Below are positions 26,323 to 34,938 of a stretch of 64,000 nucleotides of DNA, piece after piece (positions within the stretch are counted from its first letter, which is position 1; every line of letters starts with the position of its first letter). The notes beneath the pieces are model-generated. The model saw only the letters and a list, made by a program, of their open reading frames with translations. It searched no databases and was not told the origin of the DNA. Origin of the DNA: Pseudoneobacillus rhizosphaerae. GTDB lineage: Bacteria > Bacillota > Bacilli > Bacillales > Cytobacillaceae. A program made the position numbers and the translations under genes. Location of the stretch: the NCBI RefSeq assembly GCF_917563885.1, contig NZ_CAKJTG010000004.1, forward strand, positions 57,776-121,775, read 5' to 3'.

Positions 26323-27423
26323 CTACTTCCACTTTCCGTTACTACTAAATTTGACTGTTATATTCACATTTATCTCCATATTCTGATACTCCTCATACCA
26401 ATTTAATTTCTTCCATCTCATGTATTTCATATGATTTCTCACATGCTGGCCAATCCCGATTGGATCTACTTGCATCTTTTGTAATTGTAATAACAACTTG
26501 TTTCCTTTACTTTTCAGTTGGTCACTAATCAATTTCTCTACCTTCATTTGAATGTTCGGATCAGATAAATCCTCTTCTCCAGTAAATTCAAGTACATCTC
26601 CTTGAATTTCAAGGTCTATAGTTGCAACAAGATTATCCATAGCTACCGAATTCACATCAATATGATGTTTCGTTTGAACATAGCTAAGCATGATTTGTTG
26701 CACTTTACCCTCTTCCAGTTCAATTTCTTGTTCTAAATCACCATGTATGATTTCTTTACGAAACAAAAATAACAACTTAGAATCTTCAGGATTCAAGTAG
26801 TCAATAAGCCTATCACCTTGGAATAGACCAACACCATCATACTTCAAATCATTATCTTCGACCTTATAGGCTGGGAGAATCGGATCCATTCCATCATCAT
26901 ATAAATCCCGGAGGAATTGAAAAATATCATAGTTAATGGTCTTACTTTCTGAATGTAACTTTGTAATGGCCTGTTCTAAAAAGGTCGCATTCTGGCCTTC
27001 ATTCTCAATTTGTAAAGTCAAGATATCACTTGCTACTGGTTTGCCTAAAGCTAACAATACTCTCGAACCAATGTTGGGATCACGTACAAATGTATCTAAC
27101 TGCGTTAGTAGCCCTTGTTTAGCTAACTCAGTTCCAAATAAAGATACCCTTATTTGTCCGCTCTCTAATTGCATATTCGTTTTATGTTTTAATTTTTCTC
27201 TTGCCGATTTACTAGACTTTCCTTCGACAATTATAGTTTTCCGATCATACTTTCCATCTTTAGTAATAATCGGAAAGGTTGCGGTTACCTTTAGATTTTC
27301 CTCATTTTCTTCACTGAGATCATAACCGATAGCATTAATGAGTGCTAAATCATCAATAATACGTTTTTGAGCACAGCCTGTAGTCATTAATAAAATACAG
27401 AATACAATAATTGTTTTTTTCAT
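26323..27423 (-). CDS. Spore germination protein, GerC family (receptor lipoprotein)
   Basis: 366 residues with a lipoprotein signal ending L-M-T-T-G-C (Cys ~17) and the early family motif A-L-I-N-A-I-G-Y-D-L. It is the C subunit of a nutrient germinant receptor, anchored to the outer face of the spore inner membrane. Its ATG overlaps the gerB stop by 4 bases, indicating translational coupling. The C-terminal K-L-N-W-Y-E-E-Y region is typical. It is the last gene of the operon; the downstream 80 bases show no strong terminator. Confidence 0.92.
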   Translation of the reverse strand: MKKTIIVFCILLMTTGCAQKRIIDDLALINAIGYDLSEENEENLKVTATFPIITKDGKYDRKTIIVEGKSSKSAREKLKHKTNMQLESGQIRVSLFGTELAKQGLLTQLDTFVRDPNIGSRVLLALGKPVASDILTLQIENEGQNATFLEQAITKLHSESKTINYDIFQFLRDLYDDGMDPILPAYKVEDNDLKYDGVGLFQGDRLIDYLNPEDSKLLFLFRKEIIHGDLEQEIELEEGKVQQIMLSYVQTKHHIDVNSVAMDNLVATIDLEIQGDVLEFTGEEDLSDPNIQMKVEKLISDQLKSKGNKLLLQLQKMQVDPIGIGQHVRNHMKYMRWKKLNWYEEYQNMEINVNITVKFSSNGKWK

Positions 27424-28502
27424 AGGCTATGTTCCTTATTCACTTTTCTTGTAAAAAAGGCAACAATCAATAGAATGAGCGGTAATAAAAAAGCAATTAC
27501 TACTTCTATCCAAGCTAGATACTCTAACCATTGATCCACCTGTCTCATGATTTTTTGAAAAATGGATATGAAAAAACTAAGTGATAGTATAATCAGTAAT
27601 AGGTACTTTGGTTTTATCCGTTGAAATTGTTGCTCTAATACTTCCTTTGAAGCCCATAAATACATAACCGTTGTAATCAACACCTTAAGTCCAAAAAGAG
27701 AAAAGATAAGATTTTCTACCCGTTCCAGCACTGGAAAAGATATATACTCTAACAAAGTGACGACTGGATACATATCCTCTAGTAGCATATCAAAGCTAAA
27801 AAAACCGAAGCTTACGAAACACACGCCAAGATAAATAATGGATGTTATTGTATTTCCAACTAGAATCGCTTTTAGCCGCTTCTCCTCAACATTATGTAAA
27901 AATAAAATAACAAGTTCGTAACCTAAAAGAGCCGTATAAATTCCTGCTCCCCCTCTTAATAGGTCTTTTTCTCCTTGAAAAATAAATGGGGTTAGTCGGA
28001 TAAAACTAAAGTCAGGAAGGTGAAATAATAGCAAAAATATAGTCCAAACCGTAAAATAAAACAAAACAACTGTAGCTTTAGCAATATGATAAATCCCCCT
28101 TTTTACGAGGAGATACGTTAATATTAACCCCATTGTCATAAGTAATAGTGTTGAAACGTTTTGATAAAACAACATTTTTAGAAGAAGGATGTATTTAACC
28201 ATTACCATCGTCCCTAAGCCTAGCCATATTCCCGCTAAGAATAAAGACAGAATTAGCCTAATCCATTTAGGGATGCCATTCACTAACTCAAACATTGACC
28301 TACCAGCACCAACTTTAAAGACAAACCATATCAAAATAAGATTGATATTTACAATTACGCTTACGATAATAATACTTATCCAGCCATTTGTCCCAAATGC
28401 TTCCCCTGTGAGCCTCGGTAAGGAAAACAAAATAACCCCTGACTGGATCATATAAACTAAGATGGACACTTGAATGGGCGATAATTTTTCCTTCATATGC
28501 AC
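27420..28502 (-). CDS. Spore germination protein, GerB family (APC-like permease subunit)
   Basis: 360 residues with about 10 hydrophobic segments, an amino-acid-permease-like subunit that binds germinant in characterised receptors. I-S-P-I-Q-V-S type opening (here L-S-P-I-Q-V-S-I-L-V-Y-M-I-Q-S-G) and P-R-L-T-G-E-A are typical of the family. The GTG at 28502 is 6 bases after AAAGGA, and an ATG at 28496 is a possible alternative. It lies 3 bases after gerA and overlaps gerC by 4. Confidence 0.92.
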   Translation of the reverse strand: MHMKEKLSPIQVSILVYMIQSGVILFSLPRLTGEAFGTNGWISIIIVSVIVNINLILIWFVFKVGAGRSMFELVNGIPKWIRLILSLFLAGIWLGLGTMVMVKYILLLKMLFYQNVSTLLLMTMGLILTYLLVKRGIYHIAKATVVLFYFTVWTIFLLLFHLPDFSFIRLTPFIFQGEKDLLRGGAGIYTALLGYELVILFLHNVEEKRLKAILVGNTITSIIYLGVCFVSFGFFSFDMLLEDMYPVVTLLEYISFPVLERVENLIFSLFGLKVLITTVMYLWASKEVLEQQFQRIKPKYLLLIILSLSFFISIFQKIMRQVDQWLEYLAWIEVVIAFLLPLILLIVAFFTRKVNKEHSL

Positions 28503-28505
28503 ATC

Positions 28506-29972
28506 TTATCCTTTCAGTTTTTTCTTAAATGGACCTCTTAAAAGCGTATATTTTAAAAATTTAGGATACATTGGTGAAATAGGTAGTAGGTATGGAGAGT
28601 TTAAATTGGTTAAGCCTGATAAATGAATGATGACGATTCCCATGCCAAAAACAATCCCAATATTCCCCCAAAATCCTGCAATAATAATAAAACTAAAACG
28701 GACAATTCGAATGGATGCACTCATCAAATAACTTGGAATAACAAAGGATGCAATGGCAGAAGCTGCCACCACAATTATAAGGATATTACTTGTAATCCCT
28801 GCTTCTACAGCAGCTTGGCCAATTACAATTCCTCCTACAATCCCGATTGTTTGACCAACCTTTGTCGGAAGCCTTGCCCCAGCCTCCCTTAATAGCTCTA
28901 ATAATAATTCTAAAAACAATGCTTCAATAACTGGTGGAAATGGTACTCTGCTCCTTGATTCAAGCAAGGTAGGTAACAATGCTTGAGGTATCATTTCGTA
29001 ATGATAGGTTGTAACGGATACATATAAAGCAGTAAAGACTAACGTGATCATGATGGCAATATACCGTAATATTCTAATAAAACTACTTACAACCCAACGT
29101 TGGCCAAAATCGTCCATTGATTCCATAAAATCAAAGAAACTTACTGGTGTACAAAAGGCGAATGGACTATCATCAAGCAACCCAACTATTTTCCCATCAA
29201 ACAATTTATATACTGTAACGTCGGGTCTTTCCGTTGTGTAAAATTGTGGAAATGGCGAATTTGGGTGTTCATCAATGTATTGAACAAGCATATTGGTATC
29301 GACTATTCCATCATTTTTTATAGAACTTATCCGTTTCTTTAAATGGTCGATATCTGTCTCCGAGACAAGGTCCTCTAAATAAAGTAAATAGACAACCTTT
29401 TTAGCCTGACTTCCAACATATAATTTAATTGCCTTCAGTTTAGAGCTTAATACTCTTCTTCGAATTAACGACAAGTTTACATCAATCGACTCAACAAAGG
29501 CATCATGAGCACCAAGTATTACGGTTTCAGTTTCTGAAGGGGAAATAGACCTTGTCTCACCGTTTTTAACAGGGATATCATAGGCAATATCCTGAAAGAA
29601 CAATATACAACTACCACTTAGTACTGCCTCTTCTACGTTTATGACATCTTGTAATACTGGAAACTCTGATTGATTTAAGTAGGCTTCAAACTCTTCTTTT
29701 GTTACATTTCTTATTTCTGAAAGGTGCTGATCATAAATCGTCTTATCTATTAAATATGGAAAGTAATATATTTTAATATCTAGATGTGGAAATTCGGTGC
29801 AGCTTAAGTCAGAGCAATTTTGAAAAAATGACTGAAATTCACTTATATTAGACTTTTTATCTTGTTTGTTTTGAATAGCGTTCCTTGCTGTTTTTTCATG
29901 CGATGATGTAGTTTCATTTTTCTCTATTTGTTTTTCTAGCTCTTTAAAGTAGCGATTGCGATGATTACGCAT
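28506..29972 (-). CDS. Spore germination protein, GerA family
   Basis: About 488 residues, the A subunit of a germinant receptor. An N-terminal hydrophilic domain (1-280) carries V-L-S-G-S-C-I-L-F and the P-D-V-T-V-Y-K-L-F region. Five or so membrane helices follow (about 290-470), containing S-R-S-R-V-P-F-P-P-V-I-E-A-L and E-A-G-A-R-L-P, highly conserved in the family. I prefer the ATG at 29972 because GGAGCGG sits 6-9 bases before it; the ATG at 29987 has no site. It is first in the tricistronic operon. I looked for a sigma-G promoter upstream (29973-30099) and found none convincing. Confidence 0.93.
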   Translation of the reverse strand: MRNHRNRYFKELEKQIEKNETTSSHEKTARNAIQNKQDKKSNISEFQSFFQNCSDLSCTEFPHLDIKIYYFPYLIDKTIYDQHLSEIRNVTKEEFEAYLNQSEFPVLQDVINVEEAVLSGSCILFFQDIAYDIPVKNGETRSISPSETETVILGAHDAFVESIDVNLSLIRRRVLSSKLKAIKLYVGSQAKKVVYLLYLEDLVSETDIDHLKKRISSIKNDGIVDTNMLVQYIDEHPNSPFPQFYTTERPDVTVYKLFDGKIVGLLDDSPFAFCTPVSFFDFMESMDDFGQRWVVSSFIRILRYIAIMITLVFTALYVSVTTYHYEMIPQALLPTLLESRSRVPFPPVIEALFLELLLELLREAGARLPTKVGQTIGIVGGIVIGQAAVEAGITSNILIIVVAASAIASFVIPSYLMSASIRIVRFSFIIIAGFWGNIGIVFGMGIVIIHLSGLTNLNSPYLLPISPMYPKFLKYTLLRGPFKKKLKG

Positions 29973-30099
29973 TCGCATCCGCTCCATTCACGTTTTTATT
30001 TACATTTTTTACTTGCACAGGTATTTTATACATTTATCTAGGTGCTTACTAATAATATGTAGAAGAAACATTAATTTAGGATGAAACAGGAGGTTAACG

Positions 30100-30939
30100 A
30101 TGAACAAATTAAATCCATTTCCCCCTTGGGAAGAACATTACTTTTGGGTAAATATACTGTTAGACCATGCTGTATTTGTGCGGGATTATTTATCTCCTGT
30201 TGAAGTACAACTAGTAGAAGAAGCTAATACGTTTATCACAAGATTTACAAAGGTTAGACAACAGCTCGAGCAAATTCCGAAAATGAGCCAAATGGATTCT
30301 CAGAGTTTAATTGAATTCTCCAAGATATCAGCACAAATATCCTTTGATTATTACCGATTTGAAGGGAAAATTTTGAACTTAAAGATGTATAATGCAGTAA
30401 ATATAAATATTACCCCGACCTATTTTAACGGGACATTAAGTGAGAATGCTGAATATTTAAGGATTCTACACTATTACATGCAAGGATCAGATTATCCACC
30501 ATTACCATTAGTAGATTTACTTGACCTTTGGTTAGAAGACCAACTTGGCCATGCAGCTTTGTTAAGGAGAGCACTTGATGGTGTTGAGTTAGTACTACTG
30601 GAACGTGTGAGTAAACTAAGTCAACTATTTTCCGCTCATATTATTAAAAACGAAGCAATGAAAGGATATTTACGATTCCTTCCTCCACATTTTCCTGCAC
30701 AAATCTTTTTCGCTCGTGAAGTTAGTGGAACAGTATTTGCCTTTAATCAGCTTGTAGAACAAGTCATCATACTTTATAAGGGAAAAGAAGTATTAAATTC
30801 TACCACTCTCCGTTTCTTAGAGCACCATTTTCCTGAATCGTGTTATTTTTTAACAAAGCTTAGTGGCTTTGTACCTGAAATGCAACAACAATCCTGCTCT
30901 CTATCCTCCTATTTTGTGAATCATAATCAGGTTAGTTGA
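30100..30939 (+). CDS. DUF2935 protein (ferritin-like helical repeats)
   Basis: 279 residues made of two similar ~130-residue halves, each opening with a helix of E-E-H-Y-F-W type (E-E-H-Y-F-W-V-N-I-L-L-D-H-A at ~12; W-L-E-D-Q-L-G-H-A-A-L-L at ~147) and another E/H-rich helix. This matches DUF2935, a Bacillaceae family predicted to form a four-helix, possibly metal-binding bundle. Function is not established. AGGAGG precedes the ATG. It is transcribed divergently from the germination operon, compatible with a sporulation-related role, though that is only context. Confidence 0.8.
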   Translation: MNKLNPFPPWEEHYFWVNILLDHAVFVRDYLSPVEVQLVEEANTFITRFTKVRQQLEQIPKMSQMDSQSLIEFSKISAQISFDYYRFEGKILNLKMYNAVNINITPTYFNGTLSENAEYLRILHYYMQGSDYPPLPLVDLLDLWLEDQLGHAALLRRALDGVELVLLERVSKLSQLFSAHIIKNEAMKGYLRFLPPHFPAQIFFAREVSGTVFAFNQLVEQVIILYKGKEVLNSTTLRFLEHHFPESCYFLTKLSGFVPEMQQQSCSLSSYFVNHNQVS

Positions 30940-31021
30940 TTTGAATTTGCGCCTCTCTCCCCTCCTCCAGTATAAGTATAAAATTATACTAATTTGACAT
31001 GATAGGAATGGAGGGATATGC

Positions 31022-31174
31022 ATGAATATAAAATTTCCTACAGTTATATGCCCAAATTGCCAATCACAGCATGAAATTAACTCAGTTTTAACTGCCCAGT
31101 CTAATCAAAATGTCATATACGATTGCCCTGATTGTGGTTTTAACCTTAGAAATATTGAAACAAGTAAAGGCTAA
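31022..31174 (+). CDS. Small zinc-ribbon protein (50 aa)
   Basis: A 50-residue frame begins at ATG 31022, 7 bases after GGAGGG. It contains C-P-N-C (residues 10-13) and C-P-D-C (35-38), spaced as in a rubredoxin-like or zinc-ribbon knuckle, so it probably binds one zinc. It is basic at the C-terminus and has no membrane segment. No specific role is known to me. It lies between the DUF2935 gene and the glutaredoxin gene on the same strand. Confidence 0.7.
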   Translation: MNIKFPTVICPNCQSQHEINSVLTAQSNQNVIYDCPDCGFNLRNIETSKG

Positions 31175-31221
31175 AAAGTTAACTCCCCAATACCTTACAT
31201 TCGCATTTTATCGAGGAAGTA

Positions 31222-31247
31222 ATATACAATAAGTGTATATTGTATAT
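31222..31247 (+). promoter_or_regulatory. Inverted repeat in the leader of the glutaredoxin gene
   Basis: ATATACAATA and TATTGTATAT are perfect 10-bp arms around AGTGTA. The repeat ends just before the TTGGAGG ribosome binding site. It could be an operator (the arm contains TACAAT, a possible -10) or a translation-modulating hairpin. Confidence 0.4.
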
Positions 31248-31259
31248 TGGAGGTAAAAA

Positions 31260-31502
31260 ATGAAAACTGTCATTCTATATACTCAAGAAACTTGCCCACC
31301 TTGTCACGCGGAAAAACTATGGTTAAAAGAAAATGGAATTGAATTTGAAGAAAGAGACATTCGTAAAAATGACCAATTTTTACAGGAACTAATTCAATTA
31401 GGTGCTTCGGCTACTCCAGCAACCGTAATTAAGGATGACAACGGTGAAGAAGTCATTTTAGGCTATGATCAAGAAGCGTTAGCTGAAAAATTAGGATTAT
31501 AA
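31260..31502 (+). CDS. Glutaredoxin-family thiol oxidoreductase
   Basis: 80 residues, a minimal glutaredoxin/NrdH-like fold. The active site C-P-P-C is at residues 12-15, followed by K-L-W-L-K-E-N-G-I and the cis-proline loop S-A-T-P-A-T-V, then a C-terminal G-Y-D-Q-E-A-L helix. It reduces disulfides or mixed disulfides in the cytoplasm; in Bacillaceae the low-molecular-weight thiol would be bacillithiol. TTGGAGG precedes the ATG. It is a single-gene unit ending in its own terminator. Confidence 0.87.
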   Translation: MKTVILYTQETCPPCHAEKLWLKENGIEFEERDIRKNDQFLQELIQLGASATPATVIKDDNGEEVILGYDQEALAEKLGL

Positions 31503-31528
31503 TTGACCATTTTTTCAAAAATAGAAAT

Positions 31529-31568
31529 AGTCACCTTGCCGATTTTTTAGGCTTAGGTGACTTTTTTA
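31529..31568 (+). terminator. Terminator of the glutaredoxin gene
   Basis: AGTCACCT and AGGTGACT pair perfectly, with GCC/GGC inside, followed by six T. It begins 26 bases after the stop. Confidence 0.8.
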
Positions 31569-31629
31569 AATTGTAATACAATATATAATTGTAGGAAAAA
31601 GGATATACTTAATGACATAGAAGATCGAG

Positions 31630-32250
31630 GTGCTTTACCTGAAAAAATCAATACTGTTTTCTTCATCCTTATCTATTATTCTATTTTTCTTGTTTTCACC
31701 AATTATTTTTCAATTAACGGACTACTTACATCCGATTGTTTTAGCAACTGTATTGCTTTGTTTGTGGGCTTTCATCACTTTTATAGTATTACTAATCCGG
31801 AAAGAAACCATTTCTATTTCGTATACCACTTTCCTTTTATTTCTAGGATTATATACGTTAAGCCTTTTAGTCTTATTATTTTTTCGTCCAAGCAATCAAA
31901 GTTATGGTACATACAACCTTATTCCTTTTTCAACTATTTACTTCTTTCTTTCAGGGAAGGTTAATTTGCTTATTTCCTTCTATAATTTGACTGCTAATGT
32001 AGTTTTGTTTATTCCATATGGTATTTTCCTTATGATTAAAGGTTGTAAATTTTCTAAAAGTGAATATATCTATTTACCTTTAGTTTCCATAACAGTAGTG
32101 GAGTGTTTACAATACATAACTCGCCGAGGAAGCTTAGATATTGATGATCTTATATTAAATTTAATTGGGGTGTTTTTAGGGTATCTCCTATATCCTGTAT
32201 TTAGGAGGGTTATCATTATCTCTCGAGAACAAAAACGTCAAGTACAATAG
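31630..32250 (+). CDS. VanZ-like membrane protein
   Basis: About 203-206 residues with five hydrophobic segments. R-P-S-N-Q-S-Y-G-T-Y-N-L-I-P-F near residue 85, then N-V-V-L-F-I-P-Y-G-I-F and R-G-S-L-D-I-D-D-L-I-L-N-L-I-G are the VanZ family hallmarks. VanZ proteins raise teicoplanin or lipopeptide tolerance in some hosts by an unclear mechanism. The start is uncertain. GTG at 31630 has only a weak site, whereas GAGGTG lies 7-9 bases before an in-frame CTG at 31639 that would give M-K-K-S-I-L-F, a natural-looking N-terminus. Confidence 0.82.
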   Translation: MLYLKKSILFSSSLSIILFFLFSPIIFQLTDYLHPIVLATVLLCLWAFITFIVLLIRKETISISYTTFLLFLGLYTLSLLVLLFFRPSNQSYGTYNLIPFSTIYFFLSGKVNLLISFYNLTANVVLFIPYGIFLMIKGCKFSKSEYIYLPLVSITVVECLQYITRRGSLDIDDLILNLIGVFLGYLLYPVFRRVIIISREQKRQVQ

Positions 32251-32281
32251 AAAGACCCTTGTCTTCCACTGTACATGACGT
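32235..32281. terminator. Bidirectional terminator (VanZ and FAD oxidase genes)
   Basis: ACGTCA/TGACGT outer and GTACA/TGTAC inner arms form a stem with an A-run on the left and TTTTTA on the right. The left arm overlaps the end of the VanZ gene. Confidence 0.7.
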
Positions 32282-32283
32282 TT

Positions 32284-33405
32284 TTAGTTAACACCTATAG
32301 CCCCCGCTACATCGTAATCACCAATATTTAACTCCAATTCCCTACCCTGTGCAAGCTTCGCTAATTCTGCCCCTAGATAAGGTCCAGCTGTTAACCCCGA
32401 TGCCCCTAGTCCATTGGAAACTAATAATCCTTGATAATTTGGCAAAGATCCAATGACAGGTAGAAAACCTGGAGTGAATGGTCGAAAGCCCACTCTTGTT
32501 TCAAGGATTTTGCTGTCCGCTAAACCAGGTGCCACGAGCAAGGCTTTACCCAACACTTCATTCAACCCACCAGCTGTTACTCGTAGATCAAGTCCAGCAT
32601 CATCCTCATGTGTTGCCCCCACAACCACTCGTCCATCTTCAAATGAAAGGATATATTGATCATTTGGCGGCATGACGACTGGCCAATCGCTAGTATCCAT
32701 ATTTCCGATTTCAAGGTGTACAATTTGTGCCTTTTGAGGTTTTACTAAAAATTCCACATTTAAGGGCTGTAAAAGTTCTTTGGCCCAAACACCACCTGTA
32801 ACAATTACAAGGTCAGCTTCCAGAATCTTATTATTTAAGTTTACTCCCATTATTTGATTATTTTTATGAATGAGATTTGCATTTCCTTCCAGTAAACTAG
32901 CTCCATACTTTACTGCAGCATTCACAAGTGCTTGACGAAGGGCCCTTCCATTAACACGAGCTCCACCGCTTACGTAAACCGACCCATATGCTTCACTTAA
33001 AGGCGGAAATAACCTCTTTGTTTCAGTCTGGGATAGAATTGTGATTTCACCAATTTCAGGTGCTTCTTCACGGCGTTTGCGCGCTCGCTCTGCCATTTTT
33101 TCCAGTTTTTCTAGCTCTGTATGTAGACTAATAGCCCCCACTTGTTTATATCCTGTTTCCGTTTCTCCAACGTCGCTTAATTGTTCAATCAATGAAGGAT
33201 AGTACCGTGCTCCCCCTTTTACTAGCTGATACCAGGCTTTATTCCGTCTTTGGGACAGCCATGGACAAACTATTCCCGCTGCAGCATCTGTTGCCTGACC
33301 TAAATCATGTCGATCCACTAAAGTGACTTCCACTTCCGCTTTTGCTAGGTGGTAAGCAGTTGATGCTCCTAATATGCCTGCCCCTACCACAATAACTCTC
33401 TGCAT
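32284..33405 (-). CDS. FAD-dependent oxidoreductase (DAO / D-amino-acid oxidase family)
   Basis: 373 residues from ATG 33405 (AAAAGGTG upstream). An additional 46 codons upstream belong to an unsupported extension. The N-terminal V-V-G-A-G-I-L-G-A-S-T-A-Y-H-L-A binds FAD, and D-R-H-D-L-G-Q-A-T-D-A-A-A-G-I follows as in glycine/sarcosine/D-amino-acid oxidases. Near the C-terminus, R-V-G-F-R-P-F-T-P-G-F-L-P-V-I-G and L-G-A-S-G-L-T-A-G-P complete the DAO signature. It oxidises an amine or amino acid, exact substrate unknown; there is no thiamine or glycine-cleavage gene nearby to help. Confidence 0.86.
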   Translation of the reverse strand: MQRVIVVGAGILGASTAYHLAKAEVEVTLVDRHDLGQATDAAAGIVCPWLSQRRNKAWYQLVKGGARYYPSLIEQLSDVGETETGYKQVGAISLHTELEKLEKMAERARKRREEAPEIGEITILSQTETKRLFPPLSEAYGSVYVSGGARVNGRALRQALVNAAVKYGASLLEGNANLIHKNNQIMGVNLNNKILEADLVIVTGGVWAKELLQPLNVEFLVKPQKAQIVHLEIGNMDTSDWPVVMPPNDQYILSFEDGRVVVGATHEDDAGLDLRVTAGGLNEVLGKALLVAPGLADSKILETRVGFRPFTPGFLPVIGSLPNYQGLLVSNGLGASGLTAGPYLGAELAKLAQGRELELNIGDYDVAGAIGVN

Positions 33406-33484
33406 TTTGAACACCTTTTCTATTAATAATATTGATATCTCCATTATAACCAAATTCATGACTTTTCCGACTAAAACCAAAAAA

Positions 33485-33503
33485 CTCTGTCTTCGTGACA
33501 GAG
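33485..33503 (-). terminator. Terminator of the isochorismatase-like gene
   Basis: CTCTGTC and GACAGAG form a perfect 7-bp stem with loop TTCGT, flanked by an A-run and a T-run so that it can act in both directions. It lies 43 bases past the stop at 33546. Confidence 0.75.
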
Positions 33504-33545
33504 CTTTTTTTAGTAGTCTTAAGGTAAAAAAGATCCAAAACAATC

Positions 33546-34103
33546 TTATCTATAATTATTATGAATCGGCTCCATTACGGAGTCCTCTACTTTTCGAACT
33601 ATGATAAATTTATCGATGTTATCCAATCCATGCAAATTTGCATTGTGATGATTAATGATTTGTTCTGCTTTTAAAACTTTATTATCTGTTGTGGAATGAG
33701 CGTCAGCGACTAGAGTCACATCATAACCAAGTGTGGTCGCTCTTCGACATGTCGTATCCACACAATATTCTGTTTTACAGCCTACAATCACTAAATGATT
33801 AGCTCCAATTGCTTGCAGTTCCTCATGAAGGTTCGTTCCATGAAAGGCATCTGTAGCAACTTTATGGATAATACGGTCACTTTCTAAAGGGGCAATCGCA
33901 GGGTGGATTTGGAACTCCTTAGATTCTTGTGGCGCAACATCTAAATCCTGTACATAAAGAATAGGTATTTCTCGTAATCTAGCATCCGAGATAATCTGAT
34001 TAATATTAGTCAATAATGCCTCACTATTAAAAACATGACCAGATTCCGCTTCAACAATTCCAACTTGAACATCAATAATTAGTAATGCCGTTTTTTCGTT
34101 CAT
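33546..34103 (-). CDS. Isochorismatase-family cysteine hydrolase
   Basis: 185 residues from ATG 34103 with GGAGGAAAAAAGC upstream. Catalytic residues of the family are visible: Asp in L-L-I-I-D-V-Q (~10), Lys in R-I-I-H-K-V-A (~80) and Cys in T-E-Y-C-V-D-T-T (~115). Members hydrolyse amides or vinyl ethers (nicotinamidase-like, ureidoacrylate, isochorismate). No siderophore or nicotinamide genes are nearby, so the substrate is open. It lies 38 bases downstream of the GNAT gene on the same strand and may be co-transcribed. Confidence 0.86.
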   Translation of the reverse strand: MNEKTALLIIDVQVGIVEAESGHVFNSEALLTNINQIISDARLREIPILYVQDLDVAPQESKEFQIHPAIAPLESDRIIHKVATDAFHGTNLHEELQAIGANHLVIVGCKTEYCVDTTCRRATTLGYDVTLVADAHSTTDNKVLKAEQIINHHNANLHGLDNIDKFIIVRKVEDSVMEPIHNNYR

Positions 34104-34141
34104 CAGCTTTTTTCCTCCAATAAATTCAATATGAAATAATA

Positions 34142-34645
34142 TCACTCAAATGTAAGACGATAGCCTTTCACAATGATTCCATCATTAGCTGGTTCAAAGT
34201 CAAATTCGGGTAAACGTTGAAAGCCTATACGTTGATATAATTTCACAGCACTTTCCATGAAATCGGCCGTATGCAATCCAATCGCTTGAAATCCGTTGAC
34301 TTTTGCCCGTCGAATACACTCCAAAATCAAAGCAGCTGCTATCCCCTTCCCCCGTGCCTCAGGAGATACAGCTAGCATGCGTATTTCAGGGTATTGAAGC
34401 TCAATAGCAGTACCTACATAAGCGTCTGTGTTAGCTGGAAATAAAACAACACTGCCTACAATTTCCCCATCTAACTCAGCAACAATACACTCCACTCCAA
34501 ATTGAGTATCTTTATCCGAGAGAAGTGCATTTTTCAAGGTATTCCAATGTTTTTCAGGAATACTATTTGCGTGTTCTTCATATGATTTGATCCTTTGATT
34601 TCGGATATACGGTATTTCATCTTCTCTTGCATCTCTTATAATCAT
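34142..34645 (-). CDS. GNAT-family N-acetyltransferase
   Basis: 167 residues from ATG 34645, which has GCAGGAG 5-8 bases upstream and gives the natural N-terminus M-I-I-R-D-A-R-E-D-E-I-P-Y. A frame opening at 34750 adds 35 codons encoded partly by the GCGGACAT repeat and should be discounted. Motif A is R-M-L-A-V-S-P-E-A-R-G-K-G-I-A-A-A-L (about 95-112), followed by G-L-H-T-A-D-F-M-E-S-A-V-K-L-Y-Q-R-I-G-F, the usual acetyl-CoA and motif B segments. Substrate unknown; it is followed by the isochorismatase-like gene. Confidence 0.86.
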   Translation of the reverse strand: MIIRDAREDEIPYIRNQRIKSYEEHANSIPEKHWNTLKNALLSDKDTQFGVECIVAELDGEIVGSVVLFPANTDAYVGTAIELQYPEIRMLAVSPEARGKGIAAALILECIRRAKVNGFQAIGLHTADFMESAVKLYQRIGFQRLPEFDFEPANDGIIVKGYRLTFE

Positions 34646-34721
34646 GGCATCTCCTGCTATTGCTGTTTTTATTTTTGTATAAGCTCTGTTAAATAAGAAT
34701 GTTGTTTTTGGACAGATGGAT

Positions 34722-34902
34722 GAGGACATAGAATCCGCTATTTGATCCATATTAGGCTATTTTCGTGTTTGGGCGGACATACAATCCGCTATTTACGCTA
34801 TTTCATAGAATATAGCCTCTAATTATCTAATATAACGGAACCTGTGTCCGCAAAAGCCCTAAAAACCTCTCTTTTTACTAAAATAGCGGAACCAATGTCC
34901 GC
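34722..34902. repeat. Four-copy dispersed repeat GCGGACAT-N6-TCCGCTATTT, two copies in each orientation
   Basis: Plus-strand copies start at 34722 (GAGGACATAGAATCCGCTAT) and 34773 (GCGGACATACAATCCGCTAT). Inverted copies at 34830-34851 and 34881-34902 read, after reversal, GCGGACACAGGTTCCGTTAT and GCGGACATTGGTTCCGCTAT. The block fills the gap between the GNAT start and the glutathionyl-hydroquinone-reductase-like gene and could fold into a large cruciform or hairpin. Confidence 0.75.
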
Positions 34903-34938
34903 AAACCCCAACCATATTGATAAAAACAACATTAAACT

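Noticed and set aside
29973..30099. Sigma-G promoter for the germination operon
   Set aside because: A CATATTA-like -10 is present near 30053-30059, but no matching -35 at 17-18 bases was found.
33406..33543. 46-codon extension of the FAD oxidase
   Set aside because: It overlaps the terminator of the neighbouring gene and has no family motif before V-V-G-A-G.
34646..34750. 35-residue N-terminal extension of the GNAT protein
   Set aside because: It lies partly in the GCGGACAT repeat, has no ribosome site, and a good site precedes the ATG at 34645.
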